Assembly: GCA_031291325.1 (NCBI GenBank)
Contig: JARLJG010000058.1
Coordinates: forward strand, 1-64,000
Source of the DNA: Burkholderiaceae bacterium
GTDB taxonomy: Bacteria; Pseudomonadota; Gammaproteobacteria; Burkholderiales; Burkholderiaceae_D
Direction of reading: 5' to 3'
DNA length: 64,000 bases
Shown: in pieces, positions 1-8,465 of the stretch
Layout: the number at the start of each line of letters is the position of its first letter
Numbering within the stretch: the stretch's first letter is position 1
Notes under the pieces: model-generated
The model's database searches: none
The model's input: the letters and a program-made list of their open reading frames with translations, nothing else
What the model was told of the DNA's origin: nothing
Translations under genes and position numbers: made by a program

Positions 1-2916
1 GTGTCCGTCGAGCGTCAGCGTGACGCTGTCGCCAACCGGGACGTTATTGCTGACCGTGCCCGTAATCGCGACCGGATTGGTGCTGCTGCCTTCCGCGCCG
101 TTGATCACGCCGATGGGGTTGACGGTAATGGTGATCGATTCGGCAACCGTCTGCTCGACTGCCGATGCCGTGCCTTGGCTCGATACATTGTGATTGACAT
201 CGGTTTCTGTGGCCGTGACGCTGATCGTGTTGCCGTTGCCGGGCGCTGCTTCGCTCAGGGTGATAACGCCACCGCTGTAGGCGTAGGTGTTGCCACCAGC
301 ATCGACCAGATTGCTGCCGCTCAGGTGCAGGTTCAGGTTGGTCGTGGTGCCGGCGTCGACTACGCTGATTTGCACCGAGCCGCCATTGGTCAAGACCGTT
401 TGTCCTGCCGAGTCCAGCGTGACTGTCGCCGTGACGGTGCTTGCGCCGTTCAACTCGGTTGCGCTAATCACGCCGTCGTGGTTGGTGTCCGTCGTGATCG
501 ATACGGTCGGGGTGTCCGGCGCCAACGTGCTCACGTTATAGTTTGCGCTCGCGCTGGCCGTGGAAACATTGCCGTTCGAGTCGATGCCGCTCACGCTGAC
601 TTGCACGGTATCGGTTGCAGCACCGGCCAAGACCGTGCCAGGCACGTCGATACTATACGTGCCATTGGCTTGCACAGTCCCGGTGTAATGATTTCCGCCG
701 ACTGTCAATGTCACGGTATCGCCGGCAATCGGCCCGCCGGCGGTCGAACTGACCGTGCCGGTAATGGCGATCGGGGCCGAACTTGCGCCTTCCGCCGCGT
801 TGATGGTGCCGATGGCATTGATGCTGACGGCGATCGGCTCACCCGTTAAATCGACCGAATAAGCCTCGTTGGTGCTGGCGGTGGCGACATTGCCGGCGGC
901 ATCGGTGCCGCTCACGCTGGCATGCACGCTGTCGGAAGAAGCATCCGCCAAGACGCTGCCGGGCACGACTATGGTGTAGGCGCCGCCGGCCTGCACCGTC
1001 CCGGTGTAGGTATGCCCGCCCACGCTCAAGGTGACGGTATCGCCGACGATCGGCCCGCCGTCGTTGCTGCTGACAACCCCGGAAATCGACACGCTGCCTT
1101 GCGCAACCGCACTGGTGACAAGGGCAATCGGGTCGATGCTGATGGCAATCGCCGGCGCGACCAACTCCACCGAATACGACAAGGTTGCGCTGGCGCTGGC
1201 GACATTGCCTGCCGCATCGGTCATGGACACATGGGCAACGATATCGTCGTTAACGGATGCCGCCAGGATGTCGCCTGGAACACCGATGCTATAGGTGCCG
1301 CCAGCCTGCACCGTGCCTGTGTAACTGTGGCCGTCGACGGTCACGGTGACGGTATCGCCGATGGGCACATTGCTGCTCACCGTCCCGGTGACATCAATCA
1401 GCGCAGAACTGGCCGCCTCAGCGCCATTGACAGTCGCAATCGGATTGATGCTGATCGAAATCGGCGGCGCGGTCAACTCGACCGCGTAGGTTAGCGTGGC
1501 GCTGGCGTTGGCGACATTTCCTGCCGGGTCGGTCATCGACACGCTGGCAACGATGCTGTCCGAACCGGCTGCTGCCAAAACGCTGCCCGGAATGCCGATG
1601 CTATAAGTACCTCCGGTTTGCACGATCCCGGTGTAGGTATGCCCGTCCACAGTAAGGGTCACGGTATCGCCCACCGGCACGTTGCTGCTGACGGTGCCGG
1701 TGATGTCGATCGGCGCCGAACTTGCCGCTTCGGCGCCATTGACCGTCGCGATCGGATTGATACCAATCGTAATGGGAGGCGCGGTCAGTTCAACCGTATA
1801 AGCTTGATCGGCATTGCCGCTACCGACATCGCCGTAGGTGTCGGTGATGGTCACGCTGGCATGGATGCTGTTGACCGATGCGCTCGCCAACACGTTGCCG
1901 GGCACGCCGATGCTGTAAGTCTCGCCGCTTTGCACCGTTCCGGTATAGGTCTGGCCGCCTACGGTGAGTGTCACCGTATCGCCCACCGGGACGTTGCCGC
2001 TGACCGTGCCGGTGACGGCGATGAGTGCCGTGCTTGCCGCCTCGGCGCCGTTGATGGTGTTCAACGGGTCGATCGTGATCGTAGGAGCAGGTGTCACATG
2101 TATCGTTGCAGTGGCGACATTGCTGACGGTGCCTATCGCGTCGGTCGCGGAATAATTGAACGTCGCAGTCTCTGCGGTGATGCCAGCGGCGGCAACGAAC
2201 ACCACATTGGCGCTATTGCCGGTCGCACCGATTACCTCGCCGGCATAAACCGGGGTCTTGCCATCGGCCAGATACAGCGTCCCGTTGGTCGGCAAGCCGA
2301 TAATGGTAAAACTGACAATACTGGTTGTCGCATCGGTCCCGCTCAAGTGAATGGTAACGGGCTGCTGATGGGCGGCCGCGACCATCTCGGAGGCCGAAGT
2401 ATCAGTCGCGGACGGGAAGGAAAATCCGGTCGTTCCGGCGTTGAGTTGGCTCCCTTGCGTGCTGGTCTCGCTGCCGTTATTGACAGTGGATTCAGTCGGC
2501 GTGCCCTCGACAATGCGGAACAATTGCACAAACGAATGGCCGCTATTGGCATCGCCGCCGCCCAAACCGGCCGCCGGCGCGTCCAGCAACTGATCCAGGC
2601 TGCCGCCGTTTGCAATCGCGTCGGAGATCGCTTTCAAATCCGCGCCGTGGGAAGCCAAAGCTGCATGCTGGGGATCGCTCGCATCGACTGCAAACACGCT
2701 GGCATCGAGCGTCACGGTTTCGTTTTGCGGAACCACATAGGTCTGCCCCTCGGCAAATCCCAGTTCCACCACCGCGCCCGGACCGGTGACGATCACATCG
2801 CCTTCGTGCACCGGATCGCCCAGCTTCAGTTCAACTTGGGTTCCATCGGCAGCACGGATATATGCATGCCCTTGCAACACGACCACTTTGCCGATGACGG
2901 CGCCAGACTTTGCCAT
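1..2916 (-). CDS. Giant LapA-type surface adhesin, N-terminal part (cut by left window edge)
   Basis: The minus-strand frame is open from the ATG at 2916 to the window edge, giving 972 codons with no stop, so the C-terminus with any secretion signal is outside. The N-terminus (about residues 1-125) reads like the retention module of LapA/BapA adhesins and ends in a P114-A-A-G117 motif followed by a glycine-rich stretch and a FVQLFRI segment. In Pseudomonas LapA the periplasmic protease LapG cuts between the two alanines of such a site. A cadherin-like stretch (about 160-270) follows, then tandem Ig-like repeats of 104 aa (312 bp phase at 2053, 1741, 1429, 1117, then 802). Near residue 810 lies a domain with an EF-hand-like loop. 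The protein is expected to be exported by the HlyD/ABC pair upstream and held at the outer membrane for biofilm adhesion. Family assignment is firm; ligand and total size are unknown. Confidence 0.88.
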   Translation of the reverse strand, partial: MAKSGAVIGKVVVLQGHAYIRAADGTQVELKLGDPVHEGDVIVTGPGAVVELGFAEGQTYVVPQNETVTLDASVFAVDASDPQHAALASHGADLKAISDAIANGGSLDQLLDAPAAGLGGGDANSGHSFVQLFRIVEGTPTESTVNNGSETSTQGSQLNAGTTGFSFPSATDTSASEMVAAAHQQPVTIHLSGTDATTSIVSFTIIGLPTNGTLYLADGKTPVYAGEVIGATGNSANVVFVAAAGITAETATFNYSATDAIGTVSNVATATIHVTPAPTITIDPLNTINGAEAASTALIAVTGTVSGNVPVGDTVTLTVGGQTYTGTVQSGETYSIGVPGNVLASASVNSIHASVTITDTYGDVGSGNADQAYTVELTAPPITIGINPIATVNGAEAASSAPIDITGTVSSNVPVGDTVTLTVDGHTYTGIVQTGGTYSIGIPGSVLAAAGSDSIVASVSMTDPAGNVANASATLTYAVELTAPPISISINPIATVNGAEAASSALIDVTGTVSSNVPIGDTVTVTVDGHSYTGTVQAGGTYSIGVPGDILAASVNDDIVAHVSMTDAAGNVASASATLSYSVELVAPAIAISIDPIALVTSAVAQGSVSISGVVSSNDGGPIVGDTVTLSVGGHTYTGTVQAGGAYTIVVPGSVLADASSDSVHASVSGTDAAGNVATASTNEAYSVDLTGEPIAVSINAIGTINAAEGASSAPIAITGTVSSTAGGPIAGDTVTLTVGGNHYTGTVQANGTYSIDVPGTVLAGAATDTVQVSVSGIDSNGNVSTASASANYNVSTLAPDTPTVSITTDTNHDGVISATELNGASTVTATVTLDSAGQTVLTNGGSVQISVVDAGTTTNLNLHLSGSNLVDAGGNTYAYSGGVITLSEAAPGNGNTISVTATETDVNHNVSSQGTASAVEQTVAESITITVNPIGVINGAEGSSTNPVAITGTVSNNVPVGDSVTLTLDGH
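454..489 (-). other. EF-hand-like calcium loop within the adhesin
   Basis: Read on the minus strand, the 12 codons give D-T-N-H-D-G-V-I-S-A-T-E. Acidic or polar ligands sit at positions 1, 3, 5, 9 and 12, with Gly at 6 and Ile at 8, as in canonical EF-hand or dockerin calcium loops. Calcium-dependent folding is common in type I-secreted adhesins. Binding itself is inferred. Confidence 0.55.
802..2055 (-). repeat. Tandem 312-bp (104-aa) Ig-like repeats in the adhesin
   Basis: The same coding segment, recognisable by an N-G-A-E-A-A-S type start and a GDTVTLTV...YTGTVQ core, recurs with start positions 2053, 1741, 1429, 1117 and 802 on the minus strand. Spacings are 312, 312, 312 and 315 bp. 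Copies differ by scattered substitutions, so they are an expanded domain array of the kind found in large type I-secreted adhesins. A further related start near 110 follows an unrelated domain. Confidence 0.85.
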
Positions 2917-3060
2917 AGTATTTCCCACGTGATGATTTTTTCCCATCGGCGACTTTAACAGCCAGCGCACGCGATTGGTATTGTACTGAAGTACAGTATC
3001 GACCAGATCCGCGACCGCCCAGTGCGCCCGCTAGGCCCGCGTCGGGCGGGCGCCGCTGCG

Positions 3061-3705
3061 TCACGCGATATGCAGTTCGCGTATCCGCAATGCCAGGTGC
3101 AGCCGGTCCTGTACCGCCAACTTGGTGAAAATGATGCTGACATGCGCTTTCACCGTTCTTTCCGTAATCCCCAACTGGCGCGCCACTTCCTTGTTGCTCG
3201 CGCCGCGCGACACCGCCAGCGCAACCTCCCGTTCGCGCTCGGTCAATTTTTCTTGCAAGGCCTGGCTGGGCGAAGCGGCGCGAGCGGGCAGCCGATTTAC
3301 GCCGACCAGCAGCCGCGCCATCAACGATTCGCCGATCCACAGGCCGCCCTGCCCCACCACGGTTGCGACCTGGCGCAACACCTCGGGCGACGCGTGACTG
3401 TTGCAGTAGCCGCGCGCAGAGGCGGAAAACGCCGCCATTCCTTCATCGTCGCTCGGCGTATCGCTCAGCACGATGATCGGCGCGCCGCCGGCAACGTCGC
3501 GCGCCCGTTGAACCTGCTCCGCCACCGATAAGCCCGCGCGCAGCCTGAGCCAGACAAATTCCGAGGCAACCGGCAACGCCCCATCGGCGCTCGTCACGGC
3601 ACTTGCCTGCGCAAACGCCTGCTGCCATCGCGGCAACATCTCGCCATTCGGCGAAATGAAAAGGTGCGGTGTGGTGTGCACTGATGGATAGGGATTCAAA
3701 TGCAT
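3061..3705 (-). CDS. LuxR-type (NarL/FixJ-like) transcriptional regulator with degenerate receiver domain
   Basis: 214 aa. Residues about 150-205 form a LuxR-type helix-turn-helix (LTEREREVALAVSRG followed by NKEVARQLGITERTVKAH), the DNA-binding domain of NarL/FixJ regulators. The N-terminal 130 residues have the alternating strand/helix look of a receiver domain, but the usual phospho-acceptor Asp region reads VWLRLRAG, so conventional phosphorylation looks unlikely. The gene lies 15 bp downstream of the HlyD gene and 144 bp upstream of the adhesin gene on the same strand. It is therefore probably the last gene of the exporter operon and a candidate local regulator of the adhesin. Its target and signal cannot be read from the sequence. 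Confidence 0.85.
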   Translation of the reverse strand: MHLNPYPSVHTTPHLFISPNGEMLPRWQQAFAQASAVTSADGALPVASEFVWLRLRAGLSVAEQVQRARDVAGGAPIIVLSDTPSDDEGMAAFSASARGYCNSHASPEVLRQVATVVGQGGLWIGESLMARLLVGVNRLPARAASPSQALQEKLTEREREVALAVSRGASNKEVARQLGITERTVKAHVSIIFTKLAVQDRLHLALRIRELHIA

Positions 3706-3720
3706 CGAATTTCAAAAACG

Positions 3721-5133
3721 TCAACGTTCGGTCATCGCAGCTTGCTTCGCCCGTAAAACCGGCTTCAACAAGTACGACAAAATAGTTTTCTGGCCGGTGA
3801 TAATGTCGACCTCGGCAACCATGCCGGGAATAATCGGCAGATGATCGGCCAAGCTGGTCTTGGTGGTGCTGACCCGCACCGTATAAAACGTGTTGCCGCG
3901 CTCGTCGGTGACCGAGTCGGCGCCGATCAACTCCAGCGTGGCGTCCAGGCCGCCATAAATCGAGAAATCGTAGGCGGTGAATTTCACCATCGCCTTTTGT
4001 CCCGGCCGCAGGAAAGCGATATCGCGCGGCGCCACCTTCGCTTCCAGCACCAGCTTGCCTTCCAGCGGCACGATCTCGACGATGTCGTGGCCCGGCTGCA
4101 CCACGCCGCCGACCGTATTGACCAGCAAGCGCTTGACCGTGCCCCTGACCGGCGAGCGGATCGACGATTGCTTGACCTTGTCGGTCAAGCCGGTGCTGGT
4201 CTGCGTCAGCGCATTCAATTTCGCCATGGTTTCGGAAAACTCCTTGCTGGCGGTATTGCGGAAATCCAGCTCGACTTCCTGTATCTTGCGCGACGCCTCG
4301 GCCACCGCCGCCTGCGCCCGCGAAATCTGCGCGGTGGCAATATCCCGCTCGCCACGGAAGCGGTCGACATCGCGCTGCAGACGCAGCACTTCCATTTCCG
4401 AGACGGCCCCCGAAGCCAGCAAAGGCTTGGTCACGGCCAATTCCTTCATCGACGATTCGTAGGCTTGCGCACCCTGGGTTTGCTTGGAGTGCGCCTCCGA
4501 CAATTCCTGCTGCCGCTGCTCCAATTGCTGGCGCGCGATTGAAATTTGCGTTTGCACTTCGGAATTGGCGGTCATGTACAATTGCCGCTCCTGTTCGACC
4601 GTCTTCGGGTCTTCCGCCACGACATCGGCCGGCGGATCGAATGGCTTGCCTTCGCGAATCGCCAGCAAGCGCGCCGCTTTCGCCGACAACGATAGATACT
4701 CGGAGCGATTTTCGCGCACCGACGACTCGAAGCGGGTCGAATCGACCTGCAACAAGACCTGGCCGGCGTTGACCACGTCGCCTTCCCTGACCAGGATCTG
4801 CGACACGATCCCGCCATCCAGGCTTTGCAAGACTTGCAACTGCTGCGATGGAATGACCTTGCCGTCGCCGCGCGTCACCTCGTCGACATTCACCAAACCG
4901 GCCCAGGCGATAAAAACCACAAACGCCATGAACAATGCACGCAGCAAGATACGGGCGCGAATCGGCTCCTGTTCCAGGATGACGCGATCGGCATCGCCCA
5001 TGAAATCCTGCTCCGGCAGTTTTTCGTCGGCATCCCAGCGCGCAAAAAAAGGATCGAGGTGCTTGTCCACGCGCGCCCGGATCGCTTCCATCACATTGAC
5101 GACGCCGCGCCCGATCTTCATCAAGATGCTCAT
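3721..5133 (-). CDS. HlyD-family type I secretion periplasmic adaptor (LapC-like)
   Basis: 470 aa membrane-fusion protein that links an inner-membrane ABC exporter to a TolC-type outer membrane channel. A single N-terminal membrane segment lies around residues 65-85 (ILLRALFMAFVVFIAWAG). It is followed by a lipoyl-like half (QILVREGDVVNAGQVLLQVD), a long coiled-coil hairpin rich in Gln/Glu (about 170-300), the second lipoyl half (SIRSPVRGTVKRL) and the conserved C-terminal beta region with VPLEGKLVLEAKV. Length is typical of the family. It overlaps the upstream ABC gene by 4 bp (translational coupling). No TolC/LapE gene is in the window. It probably serves the adhesin encoded downstream. Confidence 0.95.
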   Translation of the reverse strand: MSILMKIGRGVVNVMEAIRARVDKHLDPFFARWDADEKLPEQDFMGDADRVILEQEPIRARILLRALFMAFVVFIAWAGLVNVDEVTRGDGKVIPSQQLQVLQSLDGGIVSQILVREGDVVNAGQVLLQVDSTRFESSVRENRSEYLSLSAKAARLLAIREGKPFDPPADVVAEDPKTVEQERQLYMTANSEVQTQISIARQQLEQRQQELSEAHSKQTQGAQAYESSMKELAVTKPLLASGAVSEMEVLRLQRDVDRFRGERDIATAQISRAQAAVAEASRKIQEVELDFRNTASKEFSETMAKLNALTQTSTGLTDKVKQSSIRSPVRGTVKRLLVNTVGGVVQPGHDIVEIVPLEGKLVLEAKVAPRDIAFLRPGQKAMVKFTAYDFSIYGGLDATLELIGADSVTDERGNTFYTVRVSTTKTSLADHLPIIPGMVAEVDIITGQKTILSYLLKPVLRAKQAAMTER

Positions 5134-7370
5134 GCCGCCCTCGTCACTTGGCCGGCTTGCAGCGCCGCAATCACTTTTTCCTTGGGGCCGTCGGCCACGA
5201 CCACGCCATCGTCGAGCACGATGATACGATCCGCCAAATCCATCAAGCTGGAGCGATGGGTGACGATAATCATGGTCTTGTGCTCGCCGAATTTGCGTAT
5301 CCGCTCCTTCAACTGCGCTTCCGACACGTAATCCATCGCACTGGTCGGCTCGTCCAGCAGCAGGATTGGCGGGTCCAGCAATACCGCGCGCGCAACGGCA
5401 ATGCTTTGCCGCTGCCCGCCCGAGAGCGACTCGCCGCGCTCGCTGACTTGCATGTCGAATCCCTCGGGATGGCGGTTGACGAATTCGGTCAAACCGGCCA
5501 ACTCCGCAGCCGCCACCAGCGCGCGGTCATCTGCATAGGGCGCCCGAATCGCGATGTTATCGCGCAAGCTGCCGTAGAACAGTGTCGATTCCTGCGCCAC
5601 ATAGCCGAGATTGCGCCGCAGATCGGCCGGATCCAGTTGCCGCAAGTCGACGCCATCGAGCAGCACTGCGCCTTTGGCGGGCGTATACAGCCCTAATATC
5701 AATTTCTGCAGCGTCGATTTGCCGGAGCCGACGCGGCCGATGACGACCACGTGCTCGCCCGCCCGGATGCGGAAACTCACTCCGCGCAGCGCCATTTCCT
5801 CGCGTCCGGGATAATTGAAATGGACGTCGCGGAATTCGATTTCGCCGCGCACTTCCGGGCGATGCACGAAAGAACTTTCTTCGCTGCGCTCGTTGGGCGC
5901 GGTCATCACGGCTTCCAGCGACTTCATCGAATTCTTGGCATTCTCGAATTGCAGCATCAGCCCGACCACTTGTCCCAGCGGCGCCATCGCGCGCCCGGCC
6001 AGCATGGTCGACGCGATCAATCCGCCCAGGGTCAGCATGCGTTCGTGGATCAGATACACGCCGCCGACCACGATCGCCACGTTGATGAATTGCTGGATTG
6101 CCGACGTGCCGTAAATGCTCGAGGTCGACAGCAAACGCATATCGGCGGCAACGCGCGCCAGGAATGCCGTCGTCTTTTCCCAGCGCGCCTGCATCTGGCT
6201 TTCCGCTCCGTGCGATTTGATGGTCTCCAGCGCGGTCAGGCTTTCCACCAGCGTCGCATTGCGCTGCGCGGCAGCGCGAAAAGTCGTTTCCGACAAATCG
6301 CGCATCCGATGCTGGATGACATAGCCATACATCAGCACCGCCAAGATTCCCAAAATCGGCAAGAACACCAGCGGCCAGGATATCCAAACCATTGTCACCA
6401 AAAAAACAAAGGCGAAGGGCACGTCGATCAAGGTCGTGACAGTGGCCGAAGCGATGAAGTCGCGCACCACCTCGAACGAGCGCAAATTGGATGCAAACGC
6501 CCCGACCGACGCCGGCCGCTCCGACAGCCGCATGCCCAGCACGCGCTCCATAATCAGGGCCGACAATTTGATATCGATGCGGGCGCTCGCCAGATCGACG
6601 AAATGCCCGCGCAACAAGCGGATGATGTAGTCCAGCAGCAGCACCAAGGCCATGCCGCCGGCAAACACCCACAGCGTTTCAACCGCAAAATTCGGCACCA
6701 CGCGGTCATACACGTTCATCGAGAACAAGGGCATGGCCACCGCGAAGATATTGATCAGCAAGGCCGCCGCCAGGATATCCTTGAAAATCGACGCCTGGTC
6801 GAGAATCGCGCCCCAAAACCAATGGCGCTGCGGCACATTGACCAGCGGCGGCGTGCGCTCGTCGAAACGGAAATGCGGACGGGAAAATATCGCGACACCG
6901 AGATAGCGCTCGCGCAATTGGACGCGGCTCAGTAAGACTGCTCCCTGCGCGGAATCCGGAAACAGCAGGCGCGCTTTTCCGTCTTGCCCATCCCAGCCCT
7001 GCAAAATGCAGGCTTCGTTATGCTCCAGCAAAAGAATCACCGGCAGTAGCGCCGCATCGATCTTCTCCAGGTTGCGCCGCACCACCTTGGACGAAAAACC
7101 GGCGTGCGACGCCGCGCGCGCGAACAGCGACGGCGTCAGGCCTTGCTTCGACAACGGCAGCCCGGCCGACAAGGCGGCGCGCGTGCTGGGTCGCCCGTGT
7201 ATTCTGGTCAGCTCGACCAGGCAATCGAGCAAGGGATCGGAATGCAACTGATCCTCCGGCAAATCGCGGCTGAAACCGGATGCCGAGCGTCGCCCTTCTG
7301 CGGACGCGCCCTGCCCTGCTGCGGAAGCCGCAGCGATCGAAGAAACCGGTGGATGTTCGTTCTGCGTCAT
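5130..7370 (-). CDS. Type I secretion ABC transporter/permease with inactive C39-like domain (LapB-like)
   Basis: 746 aa inner-membrane exporter. The N-terminal 130-150 residues form a C39-peptidase-like domain. The position of the catalytic Cys is Pro (SDPLLDCL against ECGLACL in active bacteriocin exporters), so it is a docking rather than a processing domain, as in HlyB and LapB. A six-helix permease (about 180-470) follows, then an ATPase domain with Walker A GRVGSGKST (about 540-550), signature LSGGQ (about 648), Walker B ILLLDEP and an H-loop ending IIVTHRSSLMDLADRI. It is the first gene of the leftward operon ABC-HlyD-LuxR, with the adhesin after it. The substrate is most likely the adhesin. 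Confidence 0.95.
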   Translation of the reverse strand: MTQNEHPPVSSIAAASAAGQGASAEGRRSASGFSRDLPEDQLHSDPLLDCLVELTRIHGRPSTRAALSAGLPLSKQGLTPSLFARAASHAGFSSKVVRRNLEKIDAALLPVILLLEHNEACILQGWDGQDGKARLLFPDSAQGAVLLSRVQLRERYLGVAIFSRPHFRFDERTPPLVNVPQRHWFWGAILDQASIFKDILAAALLINIFAVAMPLFSMNVYDRVVPNFAVETLWVFAGGMALVLLLDYIIRLLRGHFVDLASARIDIKLSALIMERVLGMRLSERPASVGAFASNLRSFEVVRDFIASATVTTLIDVPFAFVFLVTMVWISWPLVFLPILGILAVLMYGYVIQHRMRDLSETTFRAAAQRNATLVESLTALETIKSHGAESQMQARWEKTTAFLARVAADMRLLSTSSIYGTSAIQQFINVAIVVGGVYLIHERMLTLGGLIASTMLAGRAMAPLGQVVGLMLQFENAKNSMKSLEAVMTAPNERSEESSFVHRPEVRGEIEFRDVHFNYPGREEMALRGVSFRIRAGEHVVVIGRVGSGKSTLQKLILGLYTPAKGAVLLDGVDLRQLDPADLRRNLGYVAQESTLFYGSLRDNIAIRAPYADDRALVAAAELAGLTEFVNRHPEGFDMQVSERGESLSGGQRQSIAVARAVLLDPPILLLDEPTSAMDYVSEAQLKERIRKFGEHKTMIIVTHRSSLMDLADRIIVLDDGVVVADGPKEKVIAALQAGQVTRAA

Positions 7371-7487
7371 TCTTTTCTTGCCGTTTCACTGTGCGACGAC
7401 CTGCGATCGAGTGACAGCGCGCCCTGCAAGCCGATCGATCTCAGCTACTGCTGAATTTCCCCAGTCGACCGTGCCGCACGCCTTTCG

Positions 7488-7507
7488 GCAAGAATTTTAA
7501 TTCTTGC
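7488..7507. promoter_or_regulatory. Perfect inverted repeat, candidate operator
   Basis: GCAAGAATT, a TT centre, then AATTCTTGC: 9-bp perfect arms. It lies about 120 bp upstream of the exporter ABC start codon. Its symmetry and size fit a dimeric regulator site, and a T-tract as in a terminator is absent. The binding protein is unknown; the LuxR-type regulator of the same operon is one candidate. Confidence 0.35.
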
Positions 7508-7798
7508 ACGAAGTTCTTTCCCAACCATCGCAGCCCATCGAAATACCGTAAGCAATAACACTACTGTCAACTAGCACAATACCATATGAAAGCAACAACA
7601 GAGTGTGACAAAAGGTGACTTGACACGGATGTAATGATATTTAACGATTGAGCGCTGTTTCACGGAACAGATGATCGTCGTATGCGAAGCGCAAACAGGC
7701 AAGATCCGGCTCGCAAGCCCCGCAGTCGAGAATTATTTAGGGATACTTACCCAGACAGGCATGCCTGTTACGGCATGTTCAAGGACATCCAGAAAGAA

Positions 7799-7819
7799 GG
7801 CCAATCCTTGCGATTGGCC
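7799..7819 (-). terminator. Rho-independent terminator of nuoB
   Basis: GGCCAATC and GATTGGCC form a perfect 8-bp stem with a 5-nt loop, starting 10 bp after the nuoB stop codon. In the minus direction the stem runs into TTCTTTCT, a weak U-tract. Position and structure fit an intrinsic terminator for nuoB. Confidence 0.7.
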
Positions 7820-7829
7820 CCAGACATGC

Positions 7830-8315
7830 TTAACGGGCGATGGTATTGGTACGCACAACCTTGTTTTTTAACTGCAGCAAGCCGTACAGCAACGCTTCCG
7901 CCGTCGGTGGGCAGCCGGGCACATAGACGTCGATAGGAACGATGCGGTCGCAGCCGCGCACCACCGAATACGAATAGTGGTAATAGCCGCCGCCGTTTGC
8001 GCAAGAACCCATCGACACAACCCATTTCGGCTCGGGCATCAAGTCGTATACCTGGCGCAAAGCGGGCGCCATCTTATTGCACAGCGTGCCGGCCACAATC
8101 ATCAAATCGGCGTGGCGCGGACTGGCGCGAAACACTTCCCAGCCGAAACGGGCAATGTCGTAACGCGAAGCGGAAGCGTGCATCATTTCGACGGCGCAGC
8201 AGGCCAAGCCGAAAGACACCGGCCAAAAGGAACCAGTTCGAGCCCAGTTAATCACCGTATCGGCGCTGGTTACCAAAAAACCGCGATTTTCAATGTCGTT
8301 GAGGACCGGTTCCAT
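7830..8315 (-). CDS. nuoB: NuoB-like NADH-quinone oxidoreductase subunit, solitary copy
   Basis: 161 aa, the usual length of NuoB, the complex I subunit that carries the terminal iron-sulphur cluster N2 and passes electrons to quinone. The ligands are present: C39 and C40 in [10 protein letters not shown]105 in MGSCANGGG and C135 in [11 protein letters not shown]. The protein is near-canonical along its whole length and ends in the usual [12 protein letters not shown]-like tail. What is odd is context: no nuoA, nuoC or nuoD lies next to it, it is divergent from pcm, and it has its own terminator. It is probably a second, stand-alone copy beside the main nuo operon elsewhere. It may replace the housekeeping subunit under some conditions; this is inference. 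Confidence 0.93.
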   Translation of the reverse strand: MEPVLNDIENRGFLVTSADTVINWARTGSFWPVSFGLACCAVEMMHASASRYDIARFGWEVFRASPRHADLMIVAGTLCNKMAPALRQVYDLMPEPKWVVSMGSCANGGGYYHYSYSVVRGCDRIVPIDVYVPGCPPTAEALLYGLLQLKNKVVRTNTIAR

Positions 8316-8465
8316 TTATACGTTTCCATGAAAATTACAAAAGCAAAATAATCCGCCGAATTTTAACACGGAGCGCCAGCCCCCGTCTACGAAATACTGT
8401 TTACGCTACCCCTGCAAATCAGCGATAATACCCGCACTATTTATTTCCTCTATCGTGCAGCCAAA

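Larger units (their letters stand above)
7371..7829. promoter_or_regulatory. 459-bp intergenic region upstream of the exporter operon
   Basis: No convincing coding sequence. It should carry the promoter of the leftward exporter operon. A TTGACA box on the minus strand lies at 7565-7570, but the best TATTTC-like -10 is 19 bp away, so the promoter call is weak. The region also holds the perfect palindrome at 7488-7507, a 14-bp palindrome ACAGGCATGCCTGT at 7755-7768, and the nuoB terminator hairpin at 7799-7819. Confidence 0.4.

Noticed and set aside
1-849. Plus-strand open frame at the left edge and others at 922-1494 and 1618-2958
   Set aside because: The minus strand is one uninterrupted frame with Ig-like repeats and a LapA-type N-terminus. 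The plus frames are Arg/Asp-rich shadows.
3061-3705. Considered as a two-component response regulator with a partner kinase
   Set aside because: The receiver-like domain lacks a recognisable phospho-acceptor Asp and no histidine kinase gene is nearby.
7611-7640. TTGACA at 7619-7624 with a TAACGA-like -10 on the plus strand
   Set aside because: No plus-strand gene follows; the next gene to the right is leftward nuoB.
7671-7936. Two overlapping plus-strand frames between the exporter operon and nuoB
   Set aside because: They run across the nuoB terminator hairpin into the antisense of nuoB and have no family features.
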